Notes: generated by a model not told the origin, from the letters alone. 64,000 nucleotides of DNA from Sandaracinaceae bacterium (GCA_020633075.1 JACKEI010000006.1:124001-188000); one strand, 5' to 3'. Counted from the first letter of the stretch, positions 15,771 to 25,575 are shown. Translations and numbers: made by a program.

Positions 15771-17261
15771 ATGCCAGGTTCCGTAGCCGCTGGATTGACG
15801 TTCACCACCCCGCTGATTTTCGAGCGCGGCGCGAAGGGCCGCACGGGTGTGTCGCTAGCCAAGTCCGAGGTCCCTGACGTGGACCCCGCCGCCCTGTACG
15901 GGGACCTGTTCCGCAAGGAGCAGCCCGCCCTGGCCGAGGTCTCCGAGCCGGAGGCCGTGCGCCACTACGTACAGCTGAGCCAGCAGAACTTCGCGATCGA
16001 CACGGGCATGTACCCGCTCGGGTCGTGCACCATGAAGTACAACCCCAAGGTCAACGAGTGGGCCGCGCGTCTGCCCGGCTTCGCCACGCTGCACCCGCTC
16101 ACGCCGGACAGCATGGCGCAGGGCGCGCTGGAGCTCATGTACCGCCTGGAGCAGGGGCTGGCGCAGGTCTGCGGCATGGACCGGGTCTCCCTCCAGCCGG
16201 CCGCGGGCGCCCAGGGCGAGTACGTCGGCCTGCAGATGATCCGCGCCTACCACAGCGCGCAGGGTCGCAGCCCCAAGAAGGTGCTCATCCCCGAGACCGC
16301 GCACGGCACCAACCCGGCCAGCTGCGCCCTCAACGGCTTCACGGCGGTGCCCTTCCCCGTGGACGAGCACGGCATCGTCCTGCCGGATCAGCTGGCGCCC
16401 TTCGTGGACGACGACGTGGCCGCCATCATGGTCACCAACCCCAACACGGTGGGTCTGTTCGAGACGCACATGGCCACCATGGCCGAGATGGTGCACGCCA
16501 AGGGCGGCCTTGTGTACGGCGACGGCGCCAACCTGAACGCCATCATGGGGCGGGGTCGGCCGGGGGACTTCGGCATCGACGTCATGCAGTTCAACCTGCA
16601 CAAGACCTTCACCACGCCGCATGGCGGAGGCGGCCCCGGCTGCGGTCCGGTCGGCTACAAGAAGATCCTGGACCCGTACGCCCCCGTGCCCGTGGCGGAG
16701 CGCAACGACGACGGCACGTACCGCCTGGACTACGGCAGCCGCCCTCAGAGCATCGGGCGCGTGCGCTCGTTCCACACCAACTTCGGCATGGCCGTGCGCG
16801 CCTACGCGTACATGCGTGAGATGGGCCCCGAGGGGCTGCGCATGGCCACGGACCTGGCCGTGCTCAACGCCAACTACCTGCGCGTGTGCCTGGGCGAGAC
16901 GTGGAAGGTGGCGTTCGACCGCACCTGCATGCACGAGGTGGTCATCAGCGACAAGCACCTGAAGGACACGCACGTCACCACCATGGACGTGGCCAAGCGC
17001 CTGATGGACTACGGCTACCACCCGCCCACGGTGTACTTCCCGCTGGTGGTCAAGGGCGCCATGCTCATCGAGCCGACCGAGACCGAGACCAAGCAGGAGC
17101 TCGACCGCTTCGTGGACGCGATGAAGTCCATCAGCGACGAGGCCCAGCGCGAGCCCGAGACGGTCACCGGGGCCCCGCACCTCACGCGGCTGCGGCGCCT
17201 GGACGAGACGCGAGCGGCCCGCAACCCGGTGCTGCGCTACGTCGCCCCGAAGAGCGCCTAG
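15771..17261 (+). CDS. gcvPB: Glycine dehydrogenase (decarboxylating) subunit 2, GcvPB
   Basis: A 496-residue PLP enzyme, the second half of a split P-protein of the glycine cleavage system. It decarboxylates glycine and passes the aminomethyl group to lipoyl H-protein. Diagnostic motifs: MYPLGSCTMKYNPK, PAAGAQGEYVGLQMI, ETAHGTNPASC, TNPNTVGLFE and the PLP-lysine loop NLHKTFTTPHGGGGPG (Lys278). A clean GGAGGT lies 6 bp before the ATG at 15771. The partner gcvPA, gcvT and gcvH are not in the window, although subunit 1 is essential for activity in split systems. A bidirectional terminator follows. Confidence 0.95.
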   Translation: MPGSVAAGLTFTTPLIFERGAKGRTGVSLAKSEVPDVDPAALYGDLFRKEQPALAEVSEPEAVRHYVQLSQQNFAIDTGMYPLGSCTMKYNPKVNEWAARLPGFATLHPLTPDSMAQGALELMYRLEQGLAQVCGMDRVSLQPAAGAQGEYVGLQMIRAYHSAQGRSPKKVLIPETAHGTNPASCALNGFTAVPFPVDEHGIVLPDQLAPFVDDDVAAIMVTNPNTVGLFETHMATMAEMVHAKGGLVYGDGANLNAIMGRGRPGDFGIDVMQFNLHKTFTTPHGGGGPGCGPVGYKKILDPYAPVPVAERNDDGTYRLDYGSRPQSIGRVRSFHTNFGMAVRAYAYMREMGPEGLRMATDLAVLNANYLRVCLGETWKVAFDRTCMHEVVISDKHLKDTHVTTMDVAKRLMDYGYHPPTVYFPLVVKGAMLIEPTETETKQELDRFVDAMKSISDEAQREPETVTGAPHLTRLRRLDETRAARNPVLRYVAPKSA

Positions 17262-17307
17262 CCCACAGCGGGGCGCGCCTCAGCGGGGCGCGCCTCAGAG
17301 CCAGCAG

Positions 17308-17347
17308 AAAAAGGCGGCCGTCGCGGAGACGGTCGCCTTCTTTGTTT
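17308..17347. terminator. Bidirectional intrinsic terminator between gcvPB and rpmE
   Basis: AAGGCGGCCGTC and GACGGTCGCCTT form a 12-bp stem with one mismatch around a 5-nt loop. On the plus strand it is followed by CTTTGTTT, on the minus strand by TTTTTC, so it can stop transcription of the convergent gcvPB and rpmE genes. Confidence 0.85.
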
Positions 17348-17415
17348 GGGGCCGAGCTGCCAGCCGAAGCCGACGGTGCGGCGGACGCGCAAGGCGCGCC
17401 CGAGCCGCTCCCGCT

Positions 17416-17622
17416 TCAGGCGGTCTTCTTCCCGTACTTCTTGTTGAAGCGGTCGATACGACCGGCCGTGTCCATGACCTTCTCCTTACCGGTGAAGAAG
17501 GGGTGGCACTCCGAGCAGATGTCGATCTGGAAGCCGCTCTGCGTGGAGCGGATCTCGTGAGTGGCGCCACACGCACAGCTGATGGTGGTGGCCTCGTACT
17601 TGGGATGGATGTCGGTCTTCAT
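17416..17622 (-). CDS. rpmE: 50S ribosomal protein L31
   Basis: A 68-residue zinc-binding (C+) L31: MKTDIHPKYEATTISC with Cys16, Cys18, Cys36 and Cys39 as the ligand set, then HPFFTGKEKVMDTAGRIDRFNKKYG, the conserved core. It sits in the 50S central protuberance and bridges to the 30S head. Single gene, with the convergent terminator downstream and a 76-bp gap to the lipoprotein gene. Confidence 0.97.
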   Translation of the reverse strand: MKTDIHPKYEATTISCACGATHEIRSTQSGFQIDICSECHPFFTGKEKVMDTAGRIDRFNKKYGKKTA

Positions 17623-17698
17623 GGCGGTCCTCGTACGCTCCGAAGATTGGAGCGGCAGGCGTGAGTAGCAGCCCCGGCCGGGGCTCGCAAGTCAGCGC

Positions 17699-19258
17699 TC
17701 AGCGGATCACGCTGGACACGAGGGCCACGCTGTCTCCGGTGCGCGTCACGTGGTGGAGCGTGAGCGAGCGCTCCTGCTCGTCGCCCGTCACCCAGGCGCC
17801 GCCTCCACCCAGCACGAACGCGTCGTCGCCGCGCGGCAGGTGCACCGCGCCCAGGTCCGTGGACGCCACCAGCACGGTCCCGTCTGCGTCGATCACCTGC
17901 GCGTGCACGCCCGTGAACTCGTAGCTGCCGGAGTTGTCGCCCTCCCAGCGCTCGTACAGGACCAGATAGGTGTCGCCACCCAGAGGCAGGAGCTTGGGGC
18001 GCTCGGCGTGGACGTCCCCCGTCGCGCCGTGGTTCGTCAGGAAGAGCACGTGATTCTGGCGGTCCGTGCCGCCGCTGCTCACGTCCTGCACGTCGGGCAG
18101 GGTGGCGTCCAGGTGCGCCAGCTCACCGGCGTCCAGGTCCGCGAAGTCCCGGCGGATGCGGACCATGGCCAGGTCACGCGGTCCGCCGACCTTGCCGCTG
18201 TCGGGCTCGGTGGTGACGCGCTCGGTGGCAAAGAGCACGAGGTACCCGAAGTCGGGGTCTGCGGTGATGGGCGCCATGCCGCCGAGGCGCGTGTAGGTGT
18301 TGTTGTTCCCCGTCGCGCCCTTGATGAAGTAGGCGGGGTAGGCGCTGCTGCGGGCGGTCCCGGAGACGCGGTCGAAGACCAGCTGCCGCGGGTAGGCGTC
18401 GCCCAGGTGCAGCTCCATGAAGCCGCCCCCGTGGTGGAAGAGGCGCACGTCGAACGAGTGGCTCACCCACATGGACGAGGTGCGCAGGACGGCGCCGTCG
18501 TTGGCGCGCAGCACGGTGGTGATGGCCTTCTGGTGGCGGGTCCCGTTGCTGTCGGGGTCGGTGTTGATGCCGTGCACCAGCGCGAGCTCGCCGCCGCCGA
18601 ACTCGAGGCGGGCCGTGGAGGCCACCATCGGGTTGATGAGCTTCTCGGGCTCGTCACCGGTTGCCTCGCGCGCCAGGTCCAGGTCCACCTCGTAGCGGAC
18701 GGTTCCGTCGGGGGAGAGGCGGGCGACGTGCACCACGTTCGCGCGGTACTGGTTCTCCCCGGGGTAGCTGCGGCTGAGCTCGCGGTGCTGACTCTCGACG
18801 ATGGCGCTCGCGACGAAGTAGTCGCCGTCGCTGGCGCGGGCGAGCCCCATGATGTGGTCCAGCAGGGGCACCTCGAGGGCCCGCGTGACGGCGTAGCCGC
18901 CGGCGTCCGGGGAGAGGCGCAGCAAGACAGCGCGGTTGCGCTCGCCCATGTCCAGATCCACGCCCTCGTCCTGCACCAGCACGTCCACGCTGCTGCCATC
19001 CGGCTGCGCGATGATCTTGGGCCGCATGCCGTACATGGCGTTGTGGTCGTTGGGCCCCAGCAGGTCGCGCCGGTGCACATCGAAGGGCGTCACCAGCTCG
19101 GCGACGGTGCGCTCGGGGAGCGCGCGCGGCCGGCTGGGCCCCGGCAGCCCGCCGCTGCCCCCTGAGCTACTACAGGAGCAGCCCGGATGGAGGGGGACCA
19201 TGAGGAGCAGCGCGGCAGCGAGGAGACGTCCGAGCGCGGCCTGGGAGGTGGCGGTCAT
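17699..19258 (-). CDS. Hypothetical lipoprotein, probable beta-propeller
   Basis: A 519-residue protein with a lipoprotein signal (AAALLLMVPLHPGC, lipid Cys about 27, followed by a Ser/Gly-rich tether CSSSGGSGG). The remainder is a series of beta-strand blocks with repeated patterns such as AVLLRLSPDAGGYAV, HVARLSPDGTVRYEVDL, AITTVLRANDGAVLRT, GYLVLFATERV and YLVLYERW, suggesting a beta-propeller exposed in the periplasm or on the surface. No enzymatic motif recognised. It ends 76 bp upstream of rpmE on the same strand. Confidence 0.7.
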   Translation of the reverse strand: MTATSQAALGRLLAAALLLMVPLHPGCSCSSSGGSGGLPGPSRPRALPERTVAELVTPFDVHRRDLLGPNDHNAMYGMRPKIIAQPDGSSVDVLVQDEGVDLDMGERNRAVLLRLSPDAGGYAVTRALEVPLLDHIMGLARASDGDYFVASAIVESQHRELSRSYPGENQYRANVVHVARLSPDGTVRYEVDLDLAREATGDEPEKLINPMVASTARLEFGGGELALVHGINTDPDSNGTRHQKAITTVLRANDGAVLRTSSMWVSHSFDVRLFHHGGGFMELHLGDAYPRQLVFDRVSGTARSSAYPAYFIKGATGNNNTYTRLGGMAPITADPDFGYLVLFATERVTTEPDSGKVGGPRDLAMVRIRRDFADLDAGELAHLDATLPDVQDVSSGGTDRQNHVLFLTNHGATGDVHAERPKLLPLGGDTYLVLYERWEGDNSGSYEFTGVHAQVIDADGTVLVASTDLGAVHLPRGDDAFVLGGGGAWVTGDEQERSLTLHHVTRTGDSVALVSSVIR

Positions 19259-19312
19259 GGAGGCAGGGTGACACGCCCTGCCATTCCGCTGCCAGGGGAA
19301 CTCGTTCCGTTG

Positions 19313-19708
19313 TTAGCCGAATACGTTCACGCTGGTGGGCTTGATGACGTACCTGACGCGGACCTCGTCGGGCGTGCGAAAGGGGTAGCTGTCCACGCCC
19401 ATGTACTTCTTGGCCAGCGCGTCGATGTGCTGCTCGGCCCCCTCGGTGGTGATCTCCACGACCTTCCCGCGCACCGCGAGCATGCGGTAGGGGTTGGACG
19501 GGTCCGTGATGCTGAAGGCGACCCGGCCATCACGGCGCAGGTTCTTGTCCTTCACTCGACCGGCGGCGCTGTTGATCACCACCAGGTCGCCTTCGCGGTC
19601 GATCCAGACAGGCGTGACCTGTGGCGATCCGTCCTTCATGAGGGTGGCTACGTGCGCGAACGCTGGCTTGTCGAGAAGGTCGAGGTGGGAGTCGGGGATC
19701 AGGCTCAT
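19313..19708 (-). CDS. PPOX-class (pyridoxamine 5'-phosphate oxidase-like) F420/FMN-dependent protein
   Basis: A 131-residue split-barrel flavoprotein. The fold signature is clear: FAHVATLMKDGSPQVTPVWIDREGDLVVINSAAGRVKDKNLRRDGRVAFSITDPSNPYRMLAVRGKVVEI. This matches the TIGR03618-type PPOX F420-dependent enzymes, which bind F420, FMN or haem-derived cofactors and reduce small substrates. The substrate is not predictable. It is preceded by a 158-bp gap with the divergent acylphosphatase gene. Confidence 0.85.
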   Translation of the reverse strand: MSLIPDSHLDLLDKPAFAHVATLMKDGSPQVTPVWIDREGDLVVINSAAGRVKDKNLRRDGRVAFSITDPSNPYRMLAVRGKVVEITTEGAEQHIDALAKKYMGVDSYPFRTPDEVRVRYVIKPTSVNVFG

Positions 19709-19806
19709 GGGGAACTCCTGCGTGAGAGGTGACGGTCGGTTGTCGCACGAGGCTCCCCAACGTCACAAGCCTTGCCCTGCTAGGCGGAGCTGGCTAGTAA
19801 TGGAGC

Positions 19807-19830
19807 CGCCGGCTCTTCGGCGAGTTTTTT
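19807..19830 (+). terminator. Hairpin plus T6 in the acyP leader
   Basis: CGCCG and CGGCG form a 5-bp stem around a 6-nt loop and are followed by AG and six T's (19825-19830), the arrangement of a short intrinsic terminator. It points the same way as acyP and lies 37-60 bp before its ATG, with no upstream gene on this strand to terminate. It could be a leader attenuator or a chance structure. Confidence 0.35.
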
Positions 19831-19866
19831 GCGTCATCGCCCCCACCCAGATACCAGGAGGTAACT

Positions 19867-20148
19867 ATGGGACAGAAGCGGATCCAGCTCATCTGCCGTG
19901 GACGTGTTCAGGGCGTGTATTTTCGCGCCTCCGCACGTCGTGAGGCCCGTCAGAACGGGCTCAGCGGGTGGGTCAAGAACCGTAGCGACGGCTCGGTCGA
20001 GTTGATCGTCGAGGGCGAGGAGGATGCCGTGAAGGACTTCCTCCAGTGGGCTCAGACGGGACCCTCCACCGCGCGCGTCGACAAGGTCGAGACCAAATGG
20101 CGCAGCTACACCGGAGAGTTCTCGGGCTTTCGGATCGCGGGCAACTAG
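19867..20148 (+). CDS. acyP: Acylphosphatase
   Basis: A 93-residue enzyme hydrolysing carboxyl-phosphate bonds such as acetyl phosphate or carbamoyl phosphate. The catalytic signature is intact: CRGRVQGVYFRASARREA (phosphate-binding Arg in GRVQGVYFR) and the Asn in GWVKNRSDGSVE. A strong AGGAGG lies 6 bp before the ATG. The next gene probably begins inside its last 52 bases. Confidence 0.95.
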   Translation: MGQKRIQLICRGRVQGVYFRASARREARQNGLSGWVKNRSDGSVELIVEGEEDAVKDFLQWAQTGPSTARVDKVETKWRSYTGEFSGFRIAGN

Positions 20149-22853
20149 GCCCAACACAGACCGCAGGCGCGCGCTCGAAGGCGGGCGCGCTCGCGGTCGT
20201 GCTGCTGCTCGCGCTCGCAGGCGGGGGCGCACAGCACGCTCGCGCGCAGCGGGGGTCGGACGTCTCCGCTGCCAGCGAGCAGGCCGCGTCGGCGTCCAGC
20301 GACCAGGCCGCGTCGACGGGCGGTACGGACTCCACGGCTGACGGGATTCCTGCCGACTCCGCCGAGCTCGAGGCGGCGCGAGGTCGCGCCCTGGGCGAGC
20401 TCGGGACCGACCTCGGTGCAGCGGACGCGGAGACGCGCACGCTCGCCTTCGACGCGCTGCGTTCGCTCTCGGTCACGCGCGTGGACGAGGTGGAGGCGCG
20501 CCTGCGTGAGCTGCGCCTCACCGACGAGCCTCCGTCGGCGGCCGCGTACAACACCCTTCAGGACATCCGGCACCATCTGGGCAGCCAGCGGGCCGACGAC
20601 TCGGTAGACCTCGCGCGGGGTGCGCGGCAGCTGCTGGGTGGCGCACGCGCGCCGAGCCGGACGCTGGTGCAGGTGGCCGAGCGGATGGCCTTGTTGCGGG
20701 GGCTGGAGGCGATGGACTCCTTGGCCGCGGACCGGGTGATGATCGGCTTCTTCCAGCGTGGGTGGTCCGTCTGGCAGTGGGAGGCGCGGCACCTCGTCGC
20801 CCGTCGCGGGTTGTCGATGCTGGCTGCGCTGATCGAAGCCCGCAGCGCGGGTAACCCGGAGGTGCGCCGCTGGGCCGTGGGGAGCATCCGACGCCTGGGC
20901 GTGGACTCGGTCGGGGCGGCCGTGCAGATGGCGTCCATCGAGGACCTGCCCGACGTGCTGCGGGCCTACGCCAGCCTGAGCGACCTCAACGCCATGCCGG
21001 CCGTGATCACCTTCGTGGACCACCCCGACCCGGCCGTGCGCGCAGCGTCACGCGAAGCGACGGCCAGCTACGAGCGCAACGCGATCTGGCAGCTGAGGCT
21101 GGCGCACCGCAACAAGCTCGGCGAGAACGCGGACCTGGGCTGGAGTTGGCAGATCACCATGCAGCGGCTGTTCGACGCCCTCGACGCGCGCAGGTTGGCG
21201 CCGGCCAACGAGCTGCTGGACGAGGGGTTGGCCGCTGCGGAGAGCCAGAGCTGGGCGGACATGCACGACCGCTACGAGCGCGCGCTGCGACGCGAGCCGC
21301 TGCTGCCGCGGCGTAGCGAGATGGGACCAGGGTACGCGGGCGAGGCGCTTGCGTTGCTCGACGGGCTCGAGGCGGGGGACGAAGAGGGGCTGCGTCGCGC
21401 GCTGGGGCTGCTGCGGCGCGCCGTGCGGCTGGCCCCCGAGCACCCGGCCGCGGCCGAGTGGCGTGCGACCGTGGCGTTCCACGAAGCCGAGCGCTCGCGC
21501 CGCGCGGGCGTACTGGACGAGGGGGCGTACCAGGAGGTGCTGGCGGTCCAGCCTGGGCACACGGCGGCGCGCGCCGTGCTCGCGGACATCGAGGAAGGTG
21601 GCGTCGGCGAGGTGGAAGCCAGCGGCGTGAGCCTGGCGGCCCGGCTACTGGCGCTCGTTGGGGTCCTGCTGCTGCTGCCCTACGGGCTCATCGCGGGGGG
21701 CGCGCGGCGGGGGTGGGCGGCGCTCACGCCGAAGCTGGCCCAGGTCAGGATCGCTGCGGTCCGGTACGCGGCAAGCAAGCGCAGCGTCGCTGCAGCGCAG
21801 GGTGGCGTGCACGCCCAGAGCGGTGTCCCCGCTGACCCAGCTCCGGTGGGTGTCCCCGCTCACGCAGCTCCGGTGGGTGTCCCCGCTGACGCCGCTGACC
21901 CAGCTCCGGTGGGTGTCCCCGCTTTCGCGGCTCCCGCGGGTGTCCCTGCTGACGCAGCTCCGGTGGGTGTCCCCGCTGACGCTGACCCAGCTCCGGTGGG
22001 TGTCCCCGCTGACGCCGCTCCGGTGGGTGTCCCCGCTGACGCCGCTCCGGTGGGTGTCCCCGCTGACGCAGCTCCGGTGGGTGTCCCCGCTTTCGCGGCT
22101 CCGGTGGGTGTCCCCGCTCACGCAGCTCCGGTGGGTGTGCCTGCGTTCCTCGCGTCGGCGGGATGGATGGGTGTCCTCCTTCGTGCGTGCGGGCGGGTCT
22201 TCAAAGGCGGCTTCGCGTCGGTCTGGCGCGGATTTCGGCGAGTGGGCTTCTTTGGGTTGGCGCTCTACAGGCGCGTGCGCCCGGCGCGGGCGCAGGCTCT
22301 GGAGGCGCCGAGCGCCCCGGGACGGCTGCAGCGCATGCGCAAGCGGGCCGGCGCCGCAGTTGGCGCGCGCGCTCCCGGCGTAGGAGCGCTTCTGGACCGC
22401 GCGCGGGGCGGCGTGGAGACGCTGCGCGAGCGGCGGGCGGCTCGTGCCCGGCGTCCGCGCCCGAGCCTGCGCGAGCTGGGCGAGACGCTGGCGATGATGA
22501 GCCGCTCGGAGCCGCCGCCGGCGCCACGCGCGAGCGTCGCTCACAGCGCCCGCCCGGCGGCCCACGCGGACGACGTGCACACCGCAGACGTGAGCGCCCT
22601 CCCCGTCGTGACCCACGCAGTCGTGGACGCGGACGCGCCCGTGGCAGCCGAGCATGACCTCGATGATCTCTTGTTCGGCGACTCCGACCCCGGCTGCGGC
22701 GGAGACGACTCCGGGGACGAGTCATTCGACACAGGCGACTCCGCCTGTGAGACGGCCCCGGGCCTGCCCGAGGAGCTGCTCGTGACCCTGGCGCGGCTCG
22801 CGAACGACACGAGCCCCGGCTTGCTGGAGGCTCCCGACACCCTGCCGGGCTGA
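20097..22853 (+). CDS. Large repeat-containing membrane protein, unknown
   Basis: Not recognised as a known family. About 918 residues. After a signal-anchor-like segment (AGALAVVLLLALAGGGAQHARAQ, about residues 31-54) come a HEAT-like helical region (about 90-330; MLAALIEARSAGNPEVRRWAVGSIRRL), a TPR-like region (about 360-500), a transmembrane helix (LLALVGVLLLLPYGLIAGG, about 518-537), a Pro-rich 9-residue tandem repeat (about 574-685), a second hydrophobic/basic part (about 690-735) and an acidic C-terminus. The ATG at 20097 lies within acyP; no start codon exists between the acyP stop and the hydrophobic segment. Translation coupled to acyP is therefore possible. The start is uncertain. 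Confidence 0.65.
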   Translation: MAQLHRRVLGLSDRGQLGPTQTAGARSKAGALAVVLLLALAGGGAQHARAQRGSDVSAASEQAASASSDQAASTGGTDSTADGIPADSAELEAARGRALGELGTDLGAADAETRTLAFDALRSLSVTRVDEVEARLRELRLTDEPPSAAAYNTLQDIRHHLGSQRADDSVDLARGARQLLGGARAPSRTLVQVAERMALLRGLEAMDSLAADRVMIGFFQRGWSVWQWEARHLVARRGLSMLAALIEARSAGNPEVRRWAVGSIRRLGVDSVGAAVQMASIEDLPDVLRAYASLSDLNAMPAVITFVDHPDPAVRAASREATASYERNAIWQLRLAHRNKLGENADLGWSWQITMQRLFDALDARRLAPANELLDEGLAAAESQSWADMHDRYERALRREPLLPRRSEMGPGYAGEALALLDGLEAGDEEGLRRALGLLRRAVRLAPEHPAAAEWRATVAFHEAERSRRAGVLDEGAYQEVLAVQPGHTAARAVLADIEEGGVGEVEASGVSLAARLLALVGVLLLLPYGLIAGGARRGWAALTPKLAQVRIAAVRYAASKRSVAAAQGGVHAQSGVPADPAPVGVPAHAAPVGVPADAADPAPVGVPAFAAPAGVPADAAPVGVPADADPAPVGVPADAAPVGVPADAAPVGVPADAAPVGVPAFAAPVGVPAHAAPVGVPAFLASAGWMGVLLRACGRVFKGGFASVWRGFRRVGFFGLALYRRVRPARAQALEAPSAPGRLQRMRKRAGAAVGARAPGVGALLDRARGGVETLRERRAARARRPRPSLRELGETLAMMSRSEPPPAPRASVAHSARPAAHADDVHTADVSALPVVTHAVVDADAPVAAEHDLDDLLFGDSDPGCGGDDSGDESFDTGDSACETAPGLPEELLVTLARLANDTSPGLLEAPDTLPG
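21819..22150 (+). repeat. Twelve-unit tandem repeat, mostly 27 bp (GVPADAAPV)
   Basis: Twelve consecutive units with core GVPA[D/H/F]AAPV. Most are 27 bp (9 residues); two are expanded to 11 and 12 residues by a duplicated D-P-A. Nucleotide identity between units is very high (CTCCGGTGGGTGTCCCCGCT recurs), indicating recent slippage or unequal crossing-over. It encodes a Pro/Ala/Val linker between a membrane helix and a second hydrophobic/basic segment. Because unit length is a multiple of three, other frames also stay open here. Confidence 0.9.
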
Positions 22854-22923
22854 GCGCTGCGCTCCCCGCGGGGCGCTTCTAGAGCACCGCGGACTGCCCC
22901 GACACACCCCGAGCGACGGACGC

Positions 22924-22953
22924 AAGAACGCCCAGCTCTCGCCGGGCGTCTTC
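22924..22953 (-). terminator. Probable terminator after rplQ
   Basis: A hairpin with arms around CGCCCAGC and GCCGGGCG (one A/C mismatch) and a 4-nt loop, followed in the minus direction by GTTCTTG. It lies 65 bp past the rplQ stop, at the end of the ribosomal protein block. The T-run is short, so efficiency is uncertain; the plus-strand gene ending at 22853 could also use it. Confidence 0.5.
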
Positions 22954-23017
22954 CTGGAGTCCTCGGTGGACTCATGCGCGCGTCACGGACCGAGGCCCGC
23001 GCCGCAGCGTCCAAGCC

Positions 23018-23557
23018 TCAGGCCGTCGCGGCCTCTTCGGCGTCGTCGGCGGCCACGGGGGCGCCGACCGACTCGCTGCCGATGAACTCGATGTAGCTCA
23101 TGGAGGCGTTGTCACCCTTGCGGCGACCGATCTTGATGATGCGGGTGTACCCGCCACCCTTGTTGTCGTTCGCCTTGTTGCGCTCGACGAAGCGGGGGCC
23201 CAGCTCGTGGAAGAGCTTCCAGACCAGGTCCGTGCTCTCGCTGCTGCCGTCCGAGTTGGTCTTGTCCGCACGCAGCGGCAAGAACTTCGCGACCTCACGC
23301 TGGGCGTGAGTGCGCGAGGCCAAGATGCGACCACGCTCCGCGTCGTCGGTGATCTTGCCGAGGTCGGCCGTGAGGTCGTCGCCCAGGCGCACGGCCTTGG
23401 ACAGCAGACGCTCCACCACGCGACGGAGCTCCTTGGCCTTCTCGTCGGTCGTGATGATCCGCTCGTGAAGCACGAGGTTACCCGCGAGGTTGCGGAACAT
23501 GGCCCTACGGTGGCTGGTGTTTCGGCCGAACTTTCGGCCCGCCTTCTGGTGTCGCAT
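23018..23557 (-). CDS. rplQ: 50S ribosomal protein L17
   Basis: A 179-residue L17, longer than the usual 120-130 because of an insertion (about 85-115, NSDGSSESTDLVWKLFHELGP) and an acidic Ala-rich tail. The conserved start MRHQKAGRKFGRNTSHRRAMFRNLAGNLV and the core YTRIIKIGRRKGDNASMSYIEF identify it. It binds 23S rRNA near the exit tunnel. Last gene of the block, 80 bp after rpoA. Confidence 0.97.
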   Translation of the reverse strand: MRHQKAGRKFGRNTSHRRAMFRNLAGNLVLHERIITTDEKAKELRRVVERLLSKAVRLGDDLTADLGKITDDAERGRILASRTHAQREVAKFLPLRADKTNSDGSSESTDLVWKLFHELGPRFVERNKANDNKGGGYTRIIKIGRRKGDNASMSYIEFIGSESVGAPVAADDAEEAATA

Positions 23558-23637
23558 CGTTCTATCCGTGCCCCGTTGCGGGGAAAATCTAGGAGGGGGG
23601 AGAGGCTAGTGCGGGCGCGACGGCGCCCGCGTACCGC

Positions 23638-24660
<1,023 letters not shown>

Positions 24661-24679
24661 TCAGGTTCTCCGATCCGAC

Positions 24680-24691
24680 AGATGATCATCT
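24680..24691. repeat. Perfect 12-bp palindrome in the rpoA leader
   Basis: AGATGATCATCT is its own reverse complement and lies 19 bp before the rpoA start codon. It sits in an AT-richer island within the 128-bp rpsK-rpoA gap. It could be a protein binding site or an RNA hairpin with a tiny loop; no family motif is recognised. Confidence 0.4.
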
Positions 24692-24788
24692 ACTGCGAAG
24701 TGCGTGGGGGCTCGGCGCCCCGGGGGCCGGCGGCCCTCACCGAGCGGGGCCGTGGAGCGTATCGTCGCTCGCTCGGCCCTTCAACAAT

Positions 24789-25181
<393 letters not shown>

Positions 25182-25193
25182 CGTAAATTCCTA

Positions 25194-25562
25194 TCAGCGC
25201 TTCCGGGTCATGGGACCACGGCGCGGGCCCTTGCGGGTACGGGCGTTGGTGTGCGTGCGCTGACCGCGAACGGGGAGCCCGCGGCGGTGACGAAGACCGC
25301 GGTAGCAGCCGAGGTCCATCAGACGCTTGATGTGCATCGTGATCTCGCGGCGGAGGTCACCCTCGACCTTGAAGTTCTGGTCGATGCACTCGCGGATGGC
25401 GCGGACGTCGTTCTCGTCCAGGTCGTCCGCCCGCTTGTCGATGGGGATCCCCGTGATGCGGCAGATCTCCTGCGCGCGATGGATGCCAACTCCGTAGATG
25501 TACTGGAGGGCAATGACTGTGTGCTTACGACCCGGAAGGTCAACGCCAGCGATACGTGCCAT
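25194..25562 (-). CDS. rpsM: 30S ribosomal protein S13
   Basis: A 122-residue S13 of the 30S head, contacting L5 (B1b bridge) and the P-site tRNA. The start MARIAGVDLPGRKHTVIALQYIYGVG is canonical and the C-terminus GLPVRGQRTHTNARTRKGPRRG is the basic tail that reaches tRNA. The ATG at 25562 is used; a longer reading would run into rpmJ. Confidence 0.98.
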   Translation of the reverse strand: MARIAGVDLPGRKHTVIALQYIYGVGIHRAQEICRITGIPIDKRADDLDENDVRAIRECIDQNFKVEGDLRREITMHIKRLMDLGCYRGLRHRRGLPVRGQRTHTNARTRKGPRRGPMTRKR

Positions 25563-25575
25563 GGTATACCTCTGT

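Noticed and set aside
21819..22150. CRISPR-like spacing of short repeats
   Set aside because: Units are contiguous, coding and without spacers.
21645..22655. Long minus-strand frame with repeated SGDTHRS
   Set aside because: It is the antisense shadow of the 27-bp repeat; no signal, start or codon bias supports it.
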